From Bacteroidota bacterium (GTDB taxonomy: Bacteria; Bacteroidota; Bacteroidia; Flavobacteriales_D; Crocinitomicaceae), in assembly GCA_006226425.1 (NCBI GenBank), contig SBGX01000032.1, positions 104,493 through 168,492 of the forward strand: a DNA stretch of 64,000 nt, given 5' to 3'. The position numbers and the translations under genes are program-made. This document shows, in pieces, positions 18,290 through 27,369 of this stretch. Below the pieces are notes generated by a model that was not told the origin of the DNA, did no database searches, and saw only the letters and a program-made list of their open reading frames with translations. Within the stretch, counting starts at the first letter, position 1, and every line of letters starts with the position of its first letter.

Positions 18290-20131
18290 TCAAACAAGCG
18301 TGTTGGGAATTTGGATTTGAACCCTAGTTCCCAGAACCTGATCCTGTTCCACTTTCTCTTCAATCGAAATGCTTAACTGATTTCCGTGTTTTTCCTGAAT
18401 GATTTGTAGCCGACTGGCGTTTGCATCGGTACTAAACGATCTGTGTTTGTTTTTTTGGTCGTTGATCTTTTTACTGGCTCGTAGCCCGATCCCATTGTCT
18501 GATACCTCACAAACGATCAATTCATTCTTTTCATAGAAGCATATTTCCAGTCTTTTTACTCCTTGTTTGTGCCAAAGACCATGTTTGATGGCATTTTCCA
18601 CATAGGGTTGAATGAGCATGGGAGGAAGATTCTTTTCCAAAAGAAACTCGTCCTCGCATTTGATCTCAAATTCAAGTCCTTCCTGACGAAGTGCTTCCAG
18701 TTCAATGTAGAGTTGGAGACTTTTTATCTCTTCTTCAATGGTAATCAGGGTTTGATTGCTCTGGTTTAGATACAATCTGATCAGGTCGGCGAACTTTCCC
18801 AGGTAATCAGAGGCCAGCTCTTTTTCGTTGAGGATAATGTACTCCTGAATCGAGTTGAGGGCATTGAAAATGAAATGCGGATTCATTTGAGCCTTGATTG
18901 CTTTTAATTCGGAATCCTTGTACTGATTTTCTACCAACAGGCGTTTGTTTTGTTCGGTCAGTTCCAGGCGATTTAATTCCGCTTTTTTTCGATTTTTGAA
19001 TTGCAAAAAATAGAGGATACCACTGATTGAAAGTAGGACTACAATGACGCTGATGATGATCAGATAATTTCGATTGCGTTTTGCTTTCACTCCTTGCAAT
19101 TCCTTTTCAAATTCCAGTTGGGTCTGCTTCCGTTTAAGAGTTGCCGTTTCATATTTCTTTTCCAGTTCTTCAATCAATTCAACTTTGTCCTGAGAAAAAA
19201 TAGAATCCTTGATTGCATGGTAGAGCTCATTGTACTCCAAAGCTGTCTGATGCTTTCCTTGTTGTTTGTGGTTTTGGGCCAAATACTGGTAGATGACCTG
19301 TAAATTTTGTTTGGAATCAAATTTTCGGGCCAGTTCCAGCCCCTTGTTTAGATAGGAGTTTGAAAGATCATGTTTCCCCAGTTTCGAGTACGCTTTTCCC
19401 AGATTCTGATATGATTCGATCACCGTTTTGTCCATCCCGTTTTCCAGACTGATTCGAAGTGCTTCCGTAGAATGATCAATGGCCTCATCCAGTTCGTCCA
19501 AATCCAGGTTGACACTTGCTGTTCCGTTCAAGCCATACACGAGTCCCATAGGATGCTTCATCTCATGGGCATATTTGATGACCTTTTGGAACCACTTTTT
19601 GGATTCCCGAAGTTGTTGATTGTTGCTATAAGCCACTGCCAGATTATTACAAATGGCCATGTGTTGAATGCTGGTTTCCTGATTTTCAATGAGTCGATAA
19701 ATCTTGAGGTAGATTTTGATCGCTTCTTCTGGCTTATCCATGTTGTTATAGATCAGGGCCATATTGTTGTAAGCAGCCAAAATGTGTTGCTGGTCACCTA
19801 CTGATTTGAGAATTTTGGCCCCTCTGTTGGCATAAATCAGTGCGGAGTCTAATTCGCCTTTTTGGAAGAAATATCCTGATTTGGCGGTATTGGAGAACCC
19901 GATTCCACGTTTGTAATTTTGCTTTTTAGCTAGTTTCAGTGCCTGGGTAATGAGTAGGCGAGAGCTGTCAAGATTGTCATGAAAGTGAATTGCAGCCAGA
20001 TCGACAAGCGCATGGACTTTGTTGGTGTCACTGTTCCTTGTCTTGAGGATGATGTTTTTCAAGCTATCTGCATCCTGCGATTGAGCAATTGCGGGTAGTA
20101 GTGCCAGTAAAATCAGGAGCCATCCTTTCAT
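18290..20131 (-). CDS. TPR-containing LytS-type sensor histidine kinase (His_kinase family)
   Basis: A 613-residue protein started at ATG 20131. The longer frame to 20293 adds 54 residues with no signal character, whereas MKGWLLILLALLPAIAQSQ is a clean signal peptide. A periplasmic TPR array spans about residues 40-350, then a coiled coil, one transmembrane segment near 360-380 and the His_kinase domain with QMNPHFIFNALNSIQ. A HATPase region follows (QPYVENAIKHGLWH, DNGIGL). A near-consensus -7 element, TATCTTTA, ends 4 nt before the chosen start (20136-20143). The partner LytTR gene follows. Confidence 0.9.
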   Translation of the reverse strand: MKGWLLILLALLPAIAQSQDADSLKNIILKTRNSDTNKVHALVDLAAIHFHDNLDSSRLLITQALKLAKKQNYKRGIGFSNTAKSGYFFQKGELDSALIYANRGAKILKSVGDQQHILAAYNNMALIYNNMDKPEEAIKIYLKIYRLIENQETSIQHMAICNNLAVAYSNNQQLRESKKWFQKVIKYAHEMKHPMGLVYGLNGTASVNLDLDELDEAIDHSTEALRISLENGMDKTVIESYQNLGKAYSKLGKHDLSNSYLNKGLELARKFDSKQNLQVIYQYLAQNHKQQGKHQTALEYNELYHAIKDSIFSQDKVELIEELEKKYETATLKRKQTQLEFEKELQGVKAKRNRNYLIIISVIVVLLSISGILYFLQFKNRKKAELNRLELTEQNKRLLVENQYKDSELKAIKAQMNPHFIFNALNSIQEYIILNEKELASDYLGKFADLIRLYLNQSNQTLITIEEEIKSLQLYIELEALRQEGLEFEIKCEDEFLLEKNLPPMLIQPYVENAIKHGLWHKQGVKRLEICFYEKNELIVCEVSDNGIGLRASKKINDQKNKHRSFSTDANASRLQIIQEKHGNQLSISIEEKVEQDQVLGTRVQIQIPNTLV

Positions 20132-20283
20132 GCGATAAAGATACAGGCTGAATTTTAATTGAAGACCGGGCTTTGGAATTTTATGTCCGGGTAATTCTAA
20201 ACGGGCCAGGGTGATTGAGGCAAAGGGGTCTGTTTTAGGTGAAATGAACATTGTTTTGCTGAAAAAAAGTTGTTGACAAGCTC

Positions 20284-20328
20284 TTTTATGCAAGGATTCG
20301 GAGTTAATTTTGTGTTTTTATGCAAGGA
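20284..20328. repeat. 13-bp perfect direct repeat in the kinase/SGNH divergent region
   Basis: TTTTATGCAAGGA occurs at 20284-20296 and again at 20316-20328, 32 bp apart, about three helical turns. The -7 element at 20305-20312 lies between the copies, and the second copy covers the ATG of the first SGNH gene. Because a LytTR regulator is encoded in the divergent operon, this is a candidate operator; a chance duplication is also possible. Confidence 0.45.
20305..20312 (+). promoter_or_regulatory. Candidate -7 promoter element for the SGNH-MBOAT operon
   Basis: TAATTTTG is a full match to TAnnTTTG and ends 7 nt before the ATG at 20320. No TTTG -33 element is at the right distance; TTTA occurs 17 nt upstream. 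It sits between two copies of a 13-bp direct repeat. Confidence 0.5.
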
Positions 20329-21795
20329 AAATCGTACAAGCCTTTCCAGGTACTTCTTTTTGTGCTGGCTACAATGTCGGTATTGGCCTTGATGTCCTAT
20401 TTCTATAATAGAGAAGATTGGAAACTGGGAGGGGTGGAATTGCGGTTCTTATCATGGAACAAAGCGCTACATCCGAAATCTAAAAAGATGAAGGATATTT
20501 CGAGTTTCATCGCAGAAGTAGATACCTCGCTGACAGAAATTCCGGTAGATAGTTTGGTGAAGCATCAAAACGTAGCCGGAAGTTTTGGGGCACCGGGGAA
20601 AGGACGAGTGATCAAGGAGAGCGCTACAAAGATCTACTTGAATGAATCGGGGAAAACAAGTTTGCACGCATTTTTTGCAAAATTGAGTCAGGCTGCTGGT
20701 GCAAAACGAAAGGTTCGGATGCTGCACTATGGAGATTCCCAAATTGAAGGAGACCGAATGACCGCTTTTATCCGACAAAGGATGCAGGAGCGATTTGGAG
20801 GAAATGGACCGGGAACCATCCCTGCGCTAAATGTTTATAATACGATCAGTTTCGTTCAAAGCTGTTCAGAAAATTTTGAGCGTTATACAGCATTTGGTGG
20901 AAAAAGCCTGAAGAGTGCACAGTATGGTGCCATGTGTACTGCCGCGAGATTTACCCCAGAGTATCAGGACTCAGCACAACGCGCTGCATTGACAGGGGAA
21001 CAGGAGGGGTGGATCGAAATAGCACCCTCCACATCCGGATATTCCAGAACCAGGAGCTATAGCAATGTCAAACTGTACTACACAGATTGTCAGGAGCCTT
21101 GTTTTTTACAGGTTTATCGCAACGGAAACCTGGTGCATGAAGACAGCTTGAAAAATGATGGAAATTACCATGTCTTACCTCTAAGCTTTGGAGATCAGGC
21201 GGGTAAAATGAAGTATGTATTTAAAAGTAAGGTAAGCCCGACCATTCTTGGCTTCGGACTGGAGGGAGATTATGGCTTGCAGGTCGACAATATTGCCATG
21301 CGGGGGTCAAGTGGCACCTTTTTTGGGAAGGTTAACCAGACAGTGATGGCAAAGATGTACCAGGATATGAATGTGGAGTTGGTAATTATGCAGTTTGGAG
21401 GGAATTCTGTTCCATACATGAAGGACAGTGTAGCAGCGGTGAATTATGCCCGATACTTTAAGAGTCAGTTAAACCGAATCAAAAGGTTGAAGCCGGGTGC
21501 AGCGATCATTGTAATCGGACCAAGTGATATGTCACAGTATGTCGAGGAAGTGTACGAAACTTATCCAATTCTGCCCACTTTGATTGAACTGATGAAAAAG
21601 TATAGCCTGGAAGCCGGAGCCGGGTATTGGAATTTGTATGAAGCTATGGGCGGGATCAATTCGATGCCTTCCTGGGTAGAACGTGGTCTGGCGGCAAAAG
21701 ACTATGTTCATTTCAGTAATAAAGGAGCTAGTATAGCCTCCCAGTTGTTTTATGAAGCCTTCATGGCTGAATATGCGAAATGGGAAAAATTATGA
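20320..21795 (+). CDS. SGNH/GDSL-type hydrolase, membrane anchored
   Basis: A 491-residue protein with an N-terminal transmembrane anchor at about residues 9-28 and an extracytoplasmic SGNH domain. Block I is MLHYGDSQIEGDR (nucleophile serine near residue 133), block III is MQFGGNS, and block V is KDYVHFSNKG with the Asp-His pair. In such clusters SGNH proteins act as O-acetyl transferases or esterases working with an MBOAT carrier protein. The downstream lipoprotein SGNH gene overlaps the stop codon by ATGA, and an MBOAT gene follows, so the three form one translationally coupled unit. Confidence 0.85.
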   Translation: MQGKSYKPFQVLLFVLATMSVLALMSYFYNREDWKLGGVELRFLSWNKALHPKSKKMKDISSFIAEVDTSLTEIPVDSLVKHQNVAGSFGAPGKGRVIKESATKIYLNESGKTSLHAFFAKLSQAAGAKRKVRMLHYGDSQIEGDRMTAFIRQRMQERFGGNGPGTIPALNVYNTISFVQSCSENFERYTAFGGKSLKSAQYGAMCTAARFTPEYQDSAQRAALTGEQEGWIEIAPSTSGYSRTRSYSNVKLYYTDCQEPCFLQVYRNGNLVHEDSLKNDGNYHVLPLSFGDQAGKMKYVFKSKVSPTILGFGLEGDYGLQVDNIAMRGSSGTFFGKVNQTVMAKMYQDMNVELVIMQFGGNSVPYMKDSVAAVNYARYFKSQLNRIKRLKPGAAIIVIGPSDMSQYVEEVYETYPILPTLIELMKKYSLEAGAGYWNLYEAMGGINSMPSWVERGLAAKDYVHFSNKGASIASQLFYEAFMAEYAKWEKL

Positions 21796-23144
21796 GAGTC
21801 AGAATAATGCATGTAGTTGGAGTTTTATTACTTGTTTGTACCATGATATCCTGTTCGACACACGGTCAGGACAGCTTGCAGACACCTGTCTCTCTTAATA
21901 ATTACCAGAGCCCGGTTTTTATGGGGGTTGTAGATTCGACCCTGTCGGAAAAGTATCCCTTCATTCATTTTGAGAAGAATTATTTCCGCTTTTACACAGA
22001 GCGAAGTACAAACTTTGAGAAACTGTTCTTCAACTTGCAACAAATGATCCAGTTTGGAGATCGGAAGCTGAATTTCTATCACATTGGAGGCTCCCATTTG
22101 CAGGCAGATATTTACACCCATGAGATGCGGACCTATCTGCAAACCAGTTGGGAAGGTCTCAAAGGAGAGCGGGGAATCATTTTCCCCTTTGACCTGGCGA
22201 AGACCAATAATCCATGGAATTACGAATTTAGTTCTCCCAATGACTGGACGAGTTATCGCAGTCCGGTGAATCACAATGATACACTGGAATATGGTGTGTT
22301 AGGAGCCATTGTGGAATGCCCGGATTCACTGATACAAATTAATTTCCGGTATGATAAAACAAAGGTAAAACCTGGTTTTGACCGGATTCGGATTTATCAC
22401 AATCGGGGAAAATTACCGTATGAGTTTAATTTCGGAGGGGATGAAATTTATGTATTACGGAAACAGACAAATCCAATCATCGGATATACGGATGTACAGT
22501 TCACTGATCAGTTGGAAAGCTTCGAAATGTATATGTCTCGGGACACGATCATGGATTATAAATTGCAATTGTTGGGCTTCCAGCTGTCCAATAGTGAGCC
22601 AGGAATTTCATACAATACCATAGGGGTCAATGGAGCCGGACTCTACACTTATTTGGATTGCAAATTGTTCGAGGAACAACTGAAACAACTTCCACCGGAT
22701 TTCTTCGCTTTTTCAGTGGGTACCAATGATGCTAATGTTCCCTATTCGAAGTTTCGTCCGGAAATTTATCGGGCCAACCTGGATTCGATGATGAGTATCG
22801 TTACACGGGCCAATCCAAACTGTGCTATTTTATTGACGGTTCCAAATGATTCCTACTATCGTCGTCGTTATTTGAATAAGAACGTAGCGAGGGAGCGGGA
22901 GATGATCATTCAACTAGCCAAGAAGCACGAAGCCGCAGTCTGGGATTTTTATGGGATCATGGGAGAATTGGGATCTTCCAAAGTGTGGAACAGAAACCGA
23001 CTGATGCGAAAGGATCTGGTCCATTTTACAGCGAATGGTTACCGTCTGAAAGGAGATATGTTTATTGAAGCATTTCTGAAATGGATCGAGCAGATGGAGT
23101 TAAGACAAAAACAGTTTTATCTGGAACCGCATGGAGAGAATTAG
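21792..23144 (+). CDS. SGNH/GDSL-type hydrolase lipoprotein
   Basis: A 450-residue protein if started at ATG 21792, which forms an ATGA overlap with the preceding stop; an in-frame ATG at 21780 is also possible. The signal peptide ends in the lipobox MISC. The SGNH blocks are a modified block I IGGSHLQADI (serine present, GDS replaced by GGS), block III SVGTNDANV and block V KDLVHFTANGY. It is predicted to be a membrane-attached partner of the MBOAT protein encoded next (14-nt overlap). Sequence differs clearly from the first SGNH protein, so the two probably have different tasks. Confidence 0.85.
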   Translation: MRVRIMHVVGVLLLVCTMISCSTHGQDSLQTPVSLNNYQSPVFMGVVDSTLSEKYPFIHFEKNYFRFYTERSTNFEKLFFNLQQMIQFGDRKLNFYHIGGSHLQADIYTHEMRTYLQTSWEGLKGERGIIFPFDLAKTNNPWNYEFSSPNDWTSYRSPVNHNDTLEYGVLGAIVECPDSLIQINFRYDKTKVKPGFDRIRIYHNRGKLPYEFNFGGDEIYVLRKQTNPIIGYTDVQFTDQLESFEMYMSRDTIMDYKLQLLGFQLSNSEPGISYNTIGVNGAGLYTYLDCKLFEEQLKQLPPDFFAFSVGTNDANVPYSKFRPEIYRANLDSMMSIVTRANPNCAILLTVPNDSYYRRRYLNKNVAREREMIIQLAKKHEAAVWDFYGIMGELGSSKVWNRNRLMRKDLVHFTANGYRLKGDMFIEAFLKWIEQMELRQKQFYLEPHGEN

Positions 23145-24798
23145 TCAGATTTTCGGGTTGGATTTAGACAATCTGAGTCCCCTGATTTTTACAAAACTGG
23201 ATTTCTGGATTTTCTTCGTAGCCTTGATGGTGGTCTTCTCATTCATTCATAAGAAGGTATGGATTCGAAGTCTGTTCATCACGATTGTTTCGCTCTTTTT
23301 CTATTTCAAGACTTCCGGCTTGTTCGTAATCCTGCTGGGAGGAAGTATGTTCTGGAACTACTATTTCGGAGAGTGGATTCATCGCGCGAAAAGTAATCGT
23401 TCTAGGATGTTTGCCCTGGTGAGTGGAATCTCGCTCAATATATTGTTGCTGATCTATTTTAAGTACGGTTTCTTCTTTACAGAATCCTTCAATGAACTCT
23501 TTAAAACTGACTTTGAAATTTTTAATCAGTTTGCCTTATGGGGAAATCAGTGGTTTGGTGAGAATAGTTTTGATGAGAAGCTTTTTGCCGCTGCTGGACT
23601 TTCGTTCATTACTTTTCAAAGTATAACCTACCTCGTAGATATTAATCGAAAACAGGTAGCCCCGGCGAAAACGGTGTTTGATTACGCCTTTTATGCCACT
23701 TTCTTTCCGCATGTGATTCTCGGACCAATTACGCGGGCTAAGGATTTTCTTCCACAGATATACAAACCATATTCCCTGACAAAGGAAGACTTTTCCTGGT
23801 CGATTGTACAAATTTTAAAGGGCTTCATTAAGAAGTTGGTATTGGCGGATTACATTGCCGTCCATTTCATAGATAAAGTGCTAGATGCACCGGAAGGTTA
23901 CCCTGGTTTTGTTGGAATTGTTGCCATGTGGGGTTATTCGCTCTACATTTACGGAGATTTTTCCGGGTACACGGACATTGCCACAGGAATTGCTCGTTTG
24001 ATGGGCTTCAAATTAGAGAAGAACTTTGATTCCCCTTATAAGGCTAGAAGTGTAGCAGATTTCTGGAGAAGATGGCACCGTTCTCTCGGCGCTTTTTTTA
24101 GAGAGTATCTGTACATCCCACTTGGAGGAAACGTGACCGGTGGAGTAGGTTCCTACATCCTGATTACCGTTATCATGCTCTTCCTGATTTTCATTACGCA
24201 GTGGTATGAGCTGTTGTACATATACCTGGGCTTGAGTGTCATTTACACCATCCTATTGAAGACCTTACCCAAATTCAAGAATTATGTGCACCGCGATTTG
24301 AACTTACTGATCACTATGATCATTGGAGGTTTATGGCACGGTCCGAGTGAGAATTATGTGATCTGGGGGGCAATGAATGGAGTAGCATTGGTCATCTATA
24401 AATGGTGGCGAAAGTTCAGTCCTTACGAGGCAAGTGACAAAGGACTTTCACGTTTTTGGAAGATCTTCATCACTTTCAATTTCATTACGTTTACCCGAAT
24501 TTGGTTTCGACTGGAAGAAGACGGAAAACCCATGGCCTTTCTGGAGCACATGAAGAACAATTTTAATTTCTCTATGGAAACGCTCAGTAAGATGTTTTTT
24601 TCCTTCTTGCCGGTGATGATTATCATGATCCTGGGCTTCATTGTGCACTGGCTTCCTCAGAGTTGGAAAGAGCAGGGAGAACGTCTGTATGCCCGTCAGC
24701 ACGCCCTGGTGCAAATGCTCATCGCTATTGTCGTGATCGTATTGGTTTACCAGGCCGTTTCCGACGTTTCCAAGCCTTTCGTTTATTTACAGTATTAA
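23131..24798 (+). CDS. MBOAT family O-acyltransferase (AlgI/PatA-like)
   Basis: A 555-residue polytopic membrane protein. The MBOAT core is shown by PHVILGPITRAKDFLPQI, GYSLYIYGDFSGYTDIATG, DFWRRWHRSLGAFFREY and the catalytic-histidine segment IIGGLWHGPSENYVIWGAMNG. AlgI- and PatA-like proteins carry acyl groups, usually acetyl, across the membrane for O-acylation of alginate, peptidoglycan or other surface glycans. The two SGNH genes upstream fit this job. Which polymer is modified is not visible here. The start overlaps the previous gene by 14 nt. Confidence 0.93.
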   Translation: MERISQIFGLDLDNLSPLIFTKLDFWIFFVALMVVFSFIHKKVWIRSLFITIVSLFFYFKTSGLFVILLGGSMFWNYYFGEWIHRAKSNRSRMFALVSGISLNILLLIYFKYGFFFTESFNELFKTDFEIFNQFALWGNQWFGENSFDEKLFAAAGLSFITFQSITYLVDINRKQVAPAKTVFDYAFYATFFPHVILGPITRAKDFLPQIYKPYSLTKEDFSWSIVQILKGFIKKLVLADYIAVHFIDKVLDAPEGYPGFVGIVAMWGYSLYIYGDFSGYTDIATGIARLMGFKLEKNFDSPYKARSVADFWRRWHRSLGAFFREYLYIPLGGNVTGGVGSYILITVIMLFLIFITQWYELLYIYLGLSVIYTILLKTLPKFKNYVHRDLNLLITMIIGGLWHGPSENYVIWGAMNGVALVIYKWWRKFSPYEASDKGLSRFWKIFITFNFITFTRIWFRLEEDGKPMAFLEHMKNNFNFSMETLSKMFFSFLPVMIIMILGFIVHWLPQSWKEQGERLYARQHALVQMLIAIVVIVLVYQAVSDVSKPFVYLQY

Positions 24799-24808
24799 CT
24801 TATCTTTG
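24777..24808 (+). promoter_or_regulatory. Candidate promoter for cysS
   Basis: TTTCG (24777-24781) and TATCTTTG (24801-24808) fit the Bacteroidetes -33/-7 pattern with a spacer of about 19 nt; the -33 has one mismatch. The -7 ends 17 nt before the cysS ATG. The -33 lies inside the end of the MBOAT gene. Confidence 0.55.
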
Positions 24809-24825
24809 CAGCAGATTAAAACCTC

Positions 24826-26289
24826 ATGGAAGCAAAGAGTCAGTTACAGGTCCACAATTCGTTGAGTGGACAAAAAGAGAAATTTGAGAGTATTCACCAG
24901 GAATTTGTGGGTTTGTACGTTTGTGGACCCACCGTGTACAGTAACGTGCATCTGGGGAACTGTCGTACTTTCGTTTCTTTTGATCTGATTTACCGTTACC
25001 TGATGCATTTGGGGTATAAGGTGAGATATGTTCGGAATATAACGGATGTTGGCCACCTGGAAAGTGATGAGGGAGAAGGAGAAGATAAAATTTCCAAAAA
25101 AGCCCGGCTGGAGCAGTTGGAGCCAATGGAAATTGTGCAACAATATACCCTGGATTTCCACCAGGTCATGGATCGACTGAATGCCCTTCCGCCAAGTATC
25201 GAGCCAACGGCTACCGGACATATCATCGAACAGATTGAGATGATTCGGAGCATTTTGGATAAAGGACTGGCATATGAATCGAACGGTTCTGTTTACTTCG
25301 ATGTACTAAAATACAATGAAACACATCCTTACGGGGAGCTTTCCGGTAGAAAGATTGAGGATCTGATTGCAGGAACTCGTGAGTTAGATGGGCAGGATGA
25401 AAAAAGAAATCCATTGGATTTCGCCATCTGGAAAAACGCAAGTAAGGAACACATTATGAAATGGCCTTCCCCCTGGGGAATTGGTTTTCCGGGTTGGCAC
25501 CTCGAATGTTCCGCGATGAGTACCAAATACCTCGGAGAAACGTTTGATATCCACGGAGGTGGAATGGATTTGAAATTTCCGCATCATGAATGTGAAATAG
25601 CACAGGGGACGGCAGCACTAGGCGTGTCTCCAGCAAGATATTGGCTGCATACGAACATGTTGACCCTGAATGGGAAGAAAATGTCTAAGTCCCTGGGGAA
25701 TTCATTGCTGCCGGAAGAGCTGTTTAGTGGAAACAATGAGTTATTAGATAAAGCCTATGGCCCGATGGTGGTTCGTTTCTTTATGATGCAGGCACATTAT
25801 CGAAGTACCCTGGATTTCAGTTCCGAGGCCCTTGGAGCAGCAGAGAAAGGTTTTCAAAAATTGATGGATGCGGTTCGAAAGCTGGATCAATTGCAGGTAG
25901 TCAAAGAAAGTAGCTTCGATGTGGAAGCTCAGATCGAGAGTTATTATGCTGCGATGAATGATGATTTCAACGCACCGATCCTGATTGCAAACCTCTTCGA
26001 GTCGGTTCGATACATCAATCTGATAGCGGACGGAAAGGAAAAAATTAATGCAGCTGATCTGGAACGTTGGAAAACAGAATTGAAATCATTCATATTTAAT
26101 GTACTTGGTTTACAGATCGAAAGCGAATCTGGGAATGACCAGTTTGGACAGGTGATGGACCTCGTATTGGAAATGAGACAGGAAGCGCGTTCTACCAAAA
26201 ACTGGGCACTTTCGGATTTGATCAGGGACCGTTTGCAGGAAGCAGGGATCCAGGTGAAAGACGGAAAGGACGGAGCCAGCTGGAGTTGA
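24826..26289 (+). CDS. cysS: Cysteine--tRNA ligase
   Basis: This 487-residue class I aminoacyl-tRNA synthetase charges tRNA-Cys. The first zinc cysteine is in [19 protein letters not shown], where the HIGH motif appears as HLGN. The other zinc ligands lie in WHLECSAMS and HHECEIAQ, and the second signature is KMSKS in [14 protein letters not shown]-terminal DALR helical domain follows. Length is normal. It has its own promoter-like element and is followed 28 nt later by an acyltransferase gene with another. Confidence 0.97.
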   Translation: MEAKSQLQVHNSLSGQKEKFESIHQEFVGLYVCGPTVYSNVHLGNCRTFVSFDLIYRYLMHLGYKVRYVRNITDVGHLESDEGEGEDKISKKARLEQLEPMEIVQQYTLDFHQVMDRLNALPPSIEPTATGHIIEQIEMIRSILDKGLAYESNGSVYFDVLKYNETHPYGELSGRKIEDLIAGTRELDGQDEKRNPLDFAIWKNASKEHIMKWPSPWGIGFPGWHLECSAMSTKYLGETFDIHGGGMDLKFPHHECEIAQGTAALGVSPARYWLHTNMLTLNGKKMSKSLGNSLLPEELFSGNNELLDKAYGPMVVRFFMMQAHYRSTLDFSSEALGAAEKGFQKLMDAVRKLDQLQVVKESSFDVEAQIESYYAAMNDDFNAPILIANLFESVRYINLIADGKEKINAADLERWKTELKSFIFNVLGLQIESESGNDQFGQVMDLVLEMRQEARSTKNWALSDLIRDRLQEAGIQVKDGKDGASWS

Positions 26290-26313
26290 TCCGCATCGAA
26301 AAACGTACCTTTG
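26286..26313 (+). promoter_or_regulatory. Candidate promoter for the acyltransferase-3 gene
   Basis: TTG (26286-26288) and TACCTTTG (26306-26313) are 17 nt apart and fit the Bacteroidetes pattern. The -7 ends only 4 nt before the ATG at 26318, which would give a leaderless or nearly leaderless transcript. Confidence 0.55.
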
Positions 26314-26317
26314 ATCT

Positions 26318-27367
26318 ATGAAGTGGGATGAAAGCCTCTTGAGGCGGGAGAACAACAACTTTGATCTTCTGCGTTTGGGAGCAGCTTTAATGGTCTTTGT
26401 AGGGCATAGTCCCCTGGTACTTGGGAGATCTGAGTTAAATCCCGATCCGATCAACTGGTTGTTTGGGCATGCAACACATGCTTTCGGGGTCGTCATTTTT
26501 TTCATTCTTAGCGGTTTTTTGGTAAGTCATAGTTGGGAGCGAAGGACCTCGTTGTTGGATTTTTTCAAAGCGCGCGTGCTGCGAATTTATCCAGCGCTGA
26601 TTGTGGTGGTGCTCTTGTCTGTTTTGGTGATAGGACCTTTGTGTACAAAGTTCTCCTGGGCAGAATATTTTGGCAATGAACGAACTTATAAATACCTGGC
26701 AAACGCGAGTCTGTTTCGGATCACTTACCTATTGCCAGGAGTTTTTGAAGCAAACCCTCTGGCTGGTTCTGTGAATGCTTCATTATGGAGTTTACCGTAC
26801 GAATTTTTCTGCTACTTGTTGTTAGCTGGTCTGGCTCTCTTATTGCCAGGAAGACGGATAGGAAAGTATTTCTGGCCGATCTTGATGCTTGTATTGTGTC
26901 TGGCGTACATCATCTGGGAAAAAGAAATGAATCAATGGTACTGGAAGTTGATTGACATCAAGGGAAGTGTTTTGTTTCCTTACCTGCTGTACTTTTTGTC
27001 GGGGTCAGCGTACTATCATTTGCGAAAACATCTTCGGTGGCATTGGTCGCAGGCTCTAATGGTATTGGGGGCCTGTCTGATGATCAAGTTATTTGATTTC
27101 AATGATCTACTGAATACGTTGTTGATTCCCTACCTTGTCATTTACCTGGGAGTTTTCCAAAAATGGACCTGGAAATTTTACGAAAGAATGGGAGACCTTT
27201 CCTATGGAATTTATCTATACGCGTTTTTAATTCAGCAAATCTTGTTGAATTTTGTTCCAGAAATTCAGTCTACCTGGGTTTTGATGGGAGGTAGTTTTCC
27301 CTTGATCTTCCTATTGGCTTGGGCTTCGTATCGATGGATTGAACGACCTGCGTTGAGCCTAAAATAA
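26318..27367 (+). CDS. Acyltransferase family 3 membrane protein (OafA/YrhL-like)
   Basis: A 349-residue protein with about ten transmembrane helices. The family start is recognisable as NNFDLLRLGAALMVFVGHS (histidine near residue 29), followed by FFILSGFLVSHSW and the RVLRIYPAL helix. Members transfer acetyl or other acyl groups to sugars of surface polysaccharides. The catalytic unit is inside the membrane; there is no C-terminal SGNH domain. It lies downstream of the MBOAT/SGNH cluster and cysS but has its own promoter. It converges with the next gene with 2 nt between stop codons. Confidence 0.9.
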   Translation: MKWDESLLRRENNNFDLLRLGAALMVFVGHSPLVLGRSELNPDPINWLFGHATHAFGVVIFFILSGFLVSHSWERRTSLLDFFKARVLRIYPALIVVVLLSVLVIGPLCTKFSWAEYFGNERTYKYLANASLFRITYLLPGVFEANPLAGSVNASLWSLPYEFFCYLLLAGLALLLPGRRIGKYFWPILMLVLCLAYIIWEKEMNQWYWKLIDIKGSVLFPYLLYFLSGSAYYHLRKHLRWHWSQALMVLGACLMIKLFDFNDLLNTLLIPYLVIYLGVFQKWTWKFYERMGDLSYGIYLYAFLIQQILLNFVPEIQSTWVLMGGSFPLIFLLAWASYRWIERPALSLK

Positions 27368-27369
27368 AA

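Noticed and set aside
20132..20293. The 54-codon N-terminal extension of the LytS-like kinase
   Set aside because: The extension has no signal or domain character, while the ATG at 20131 starts a clean signal peptide and has a near-consensus -7 element 4 nt upstream.
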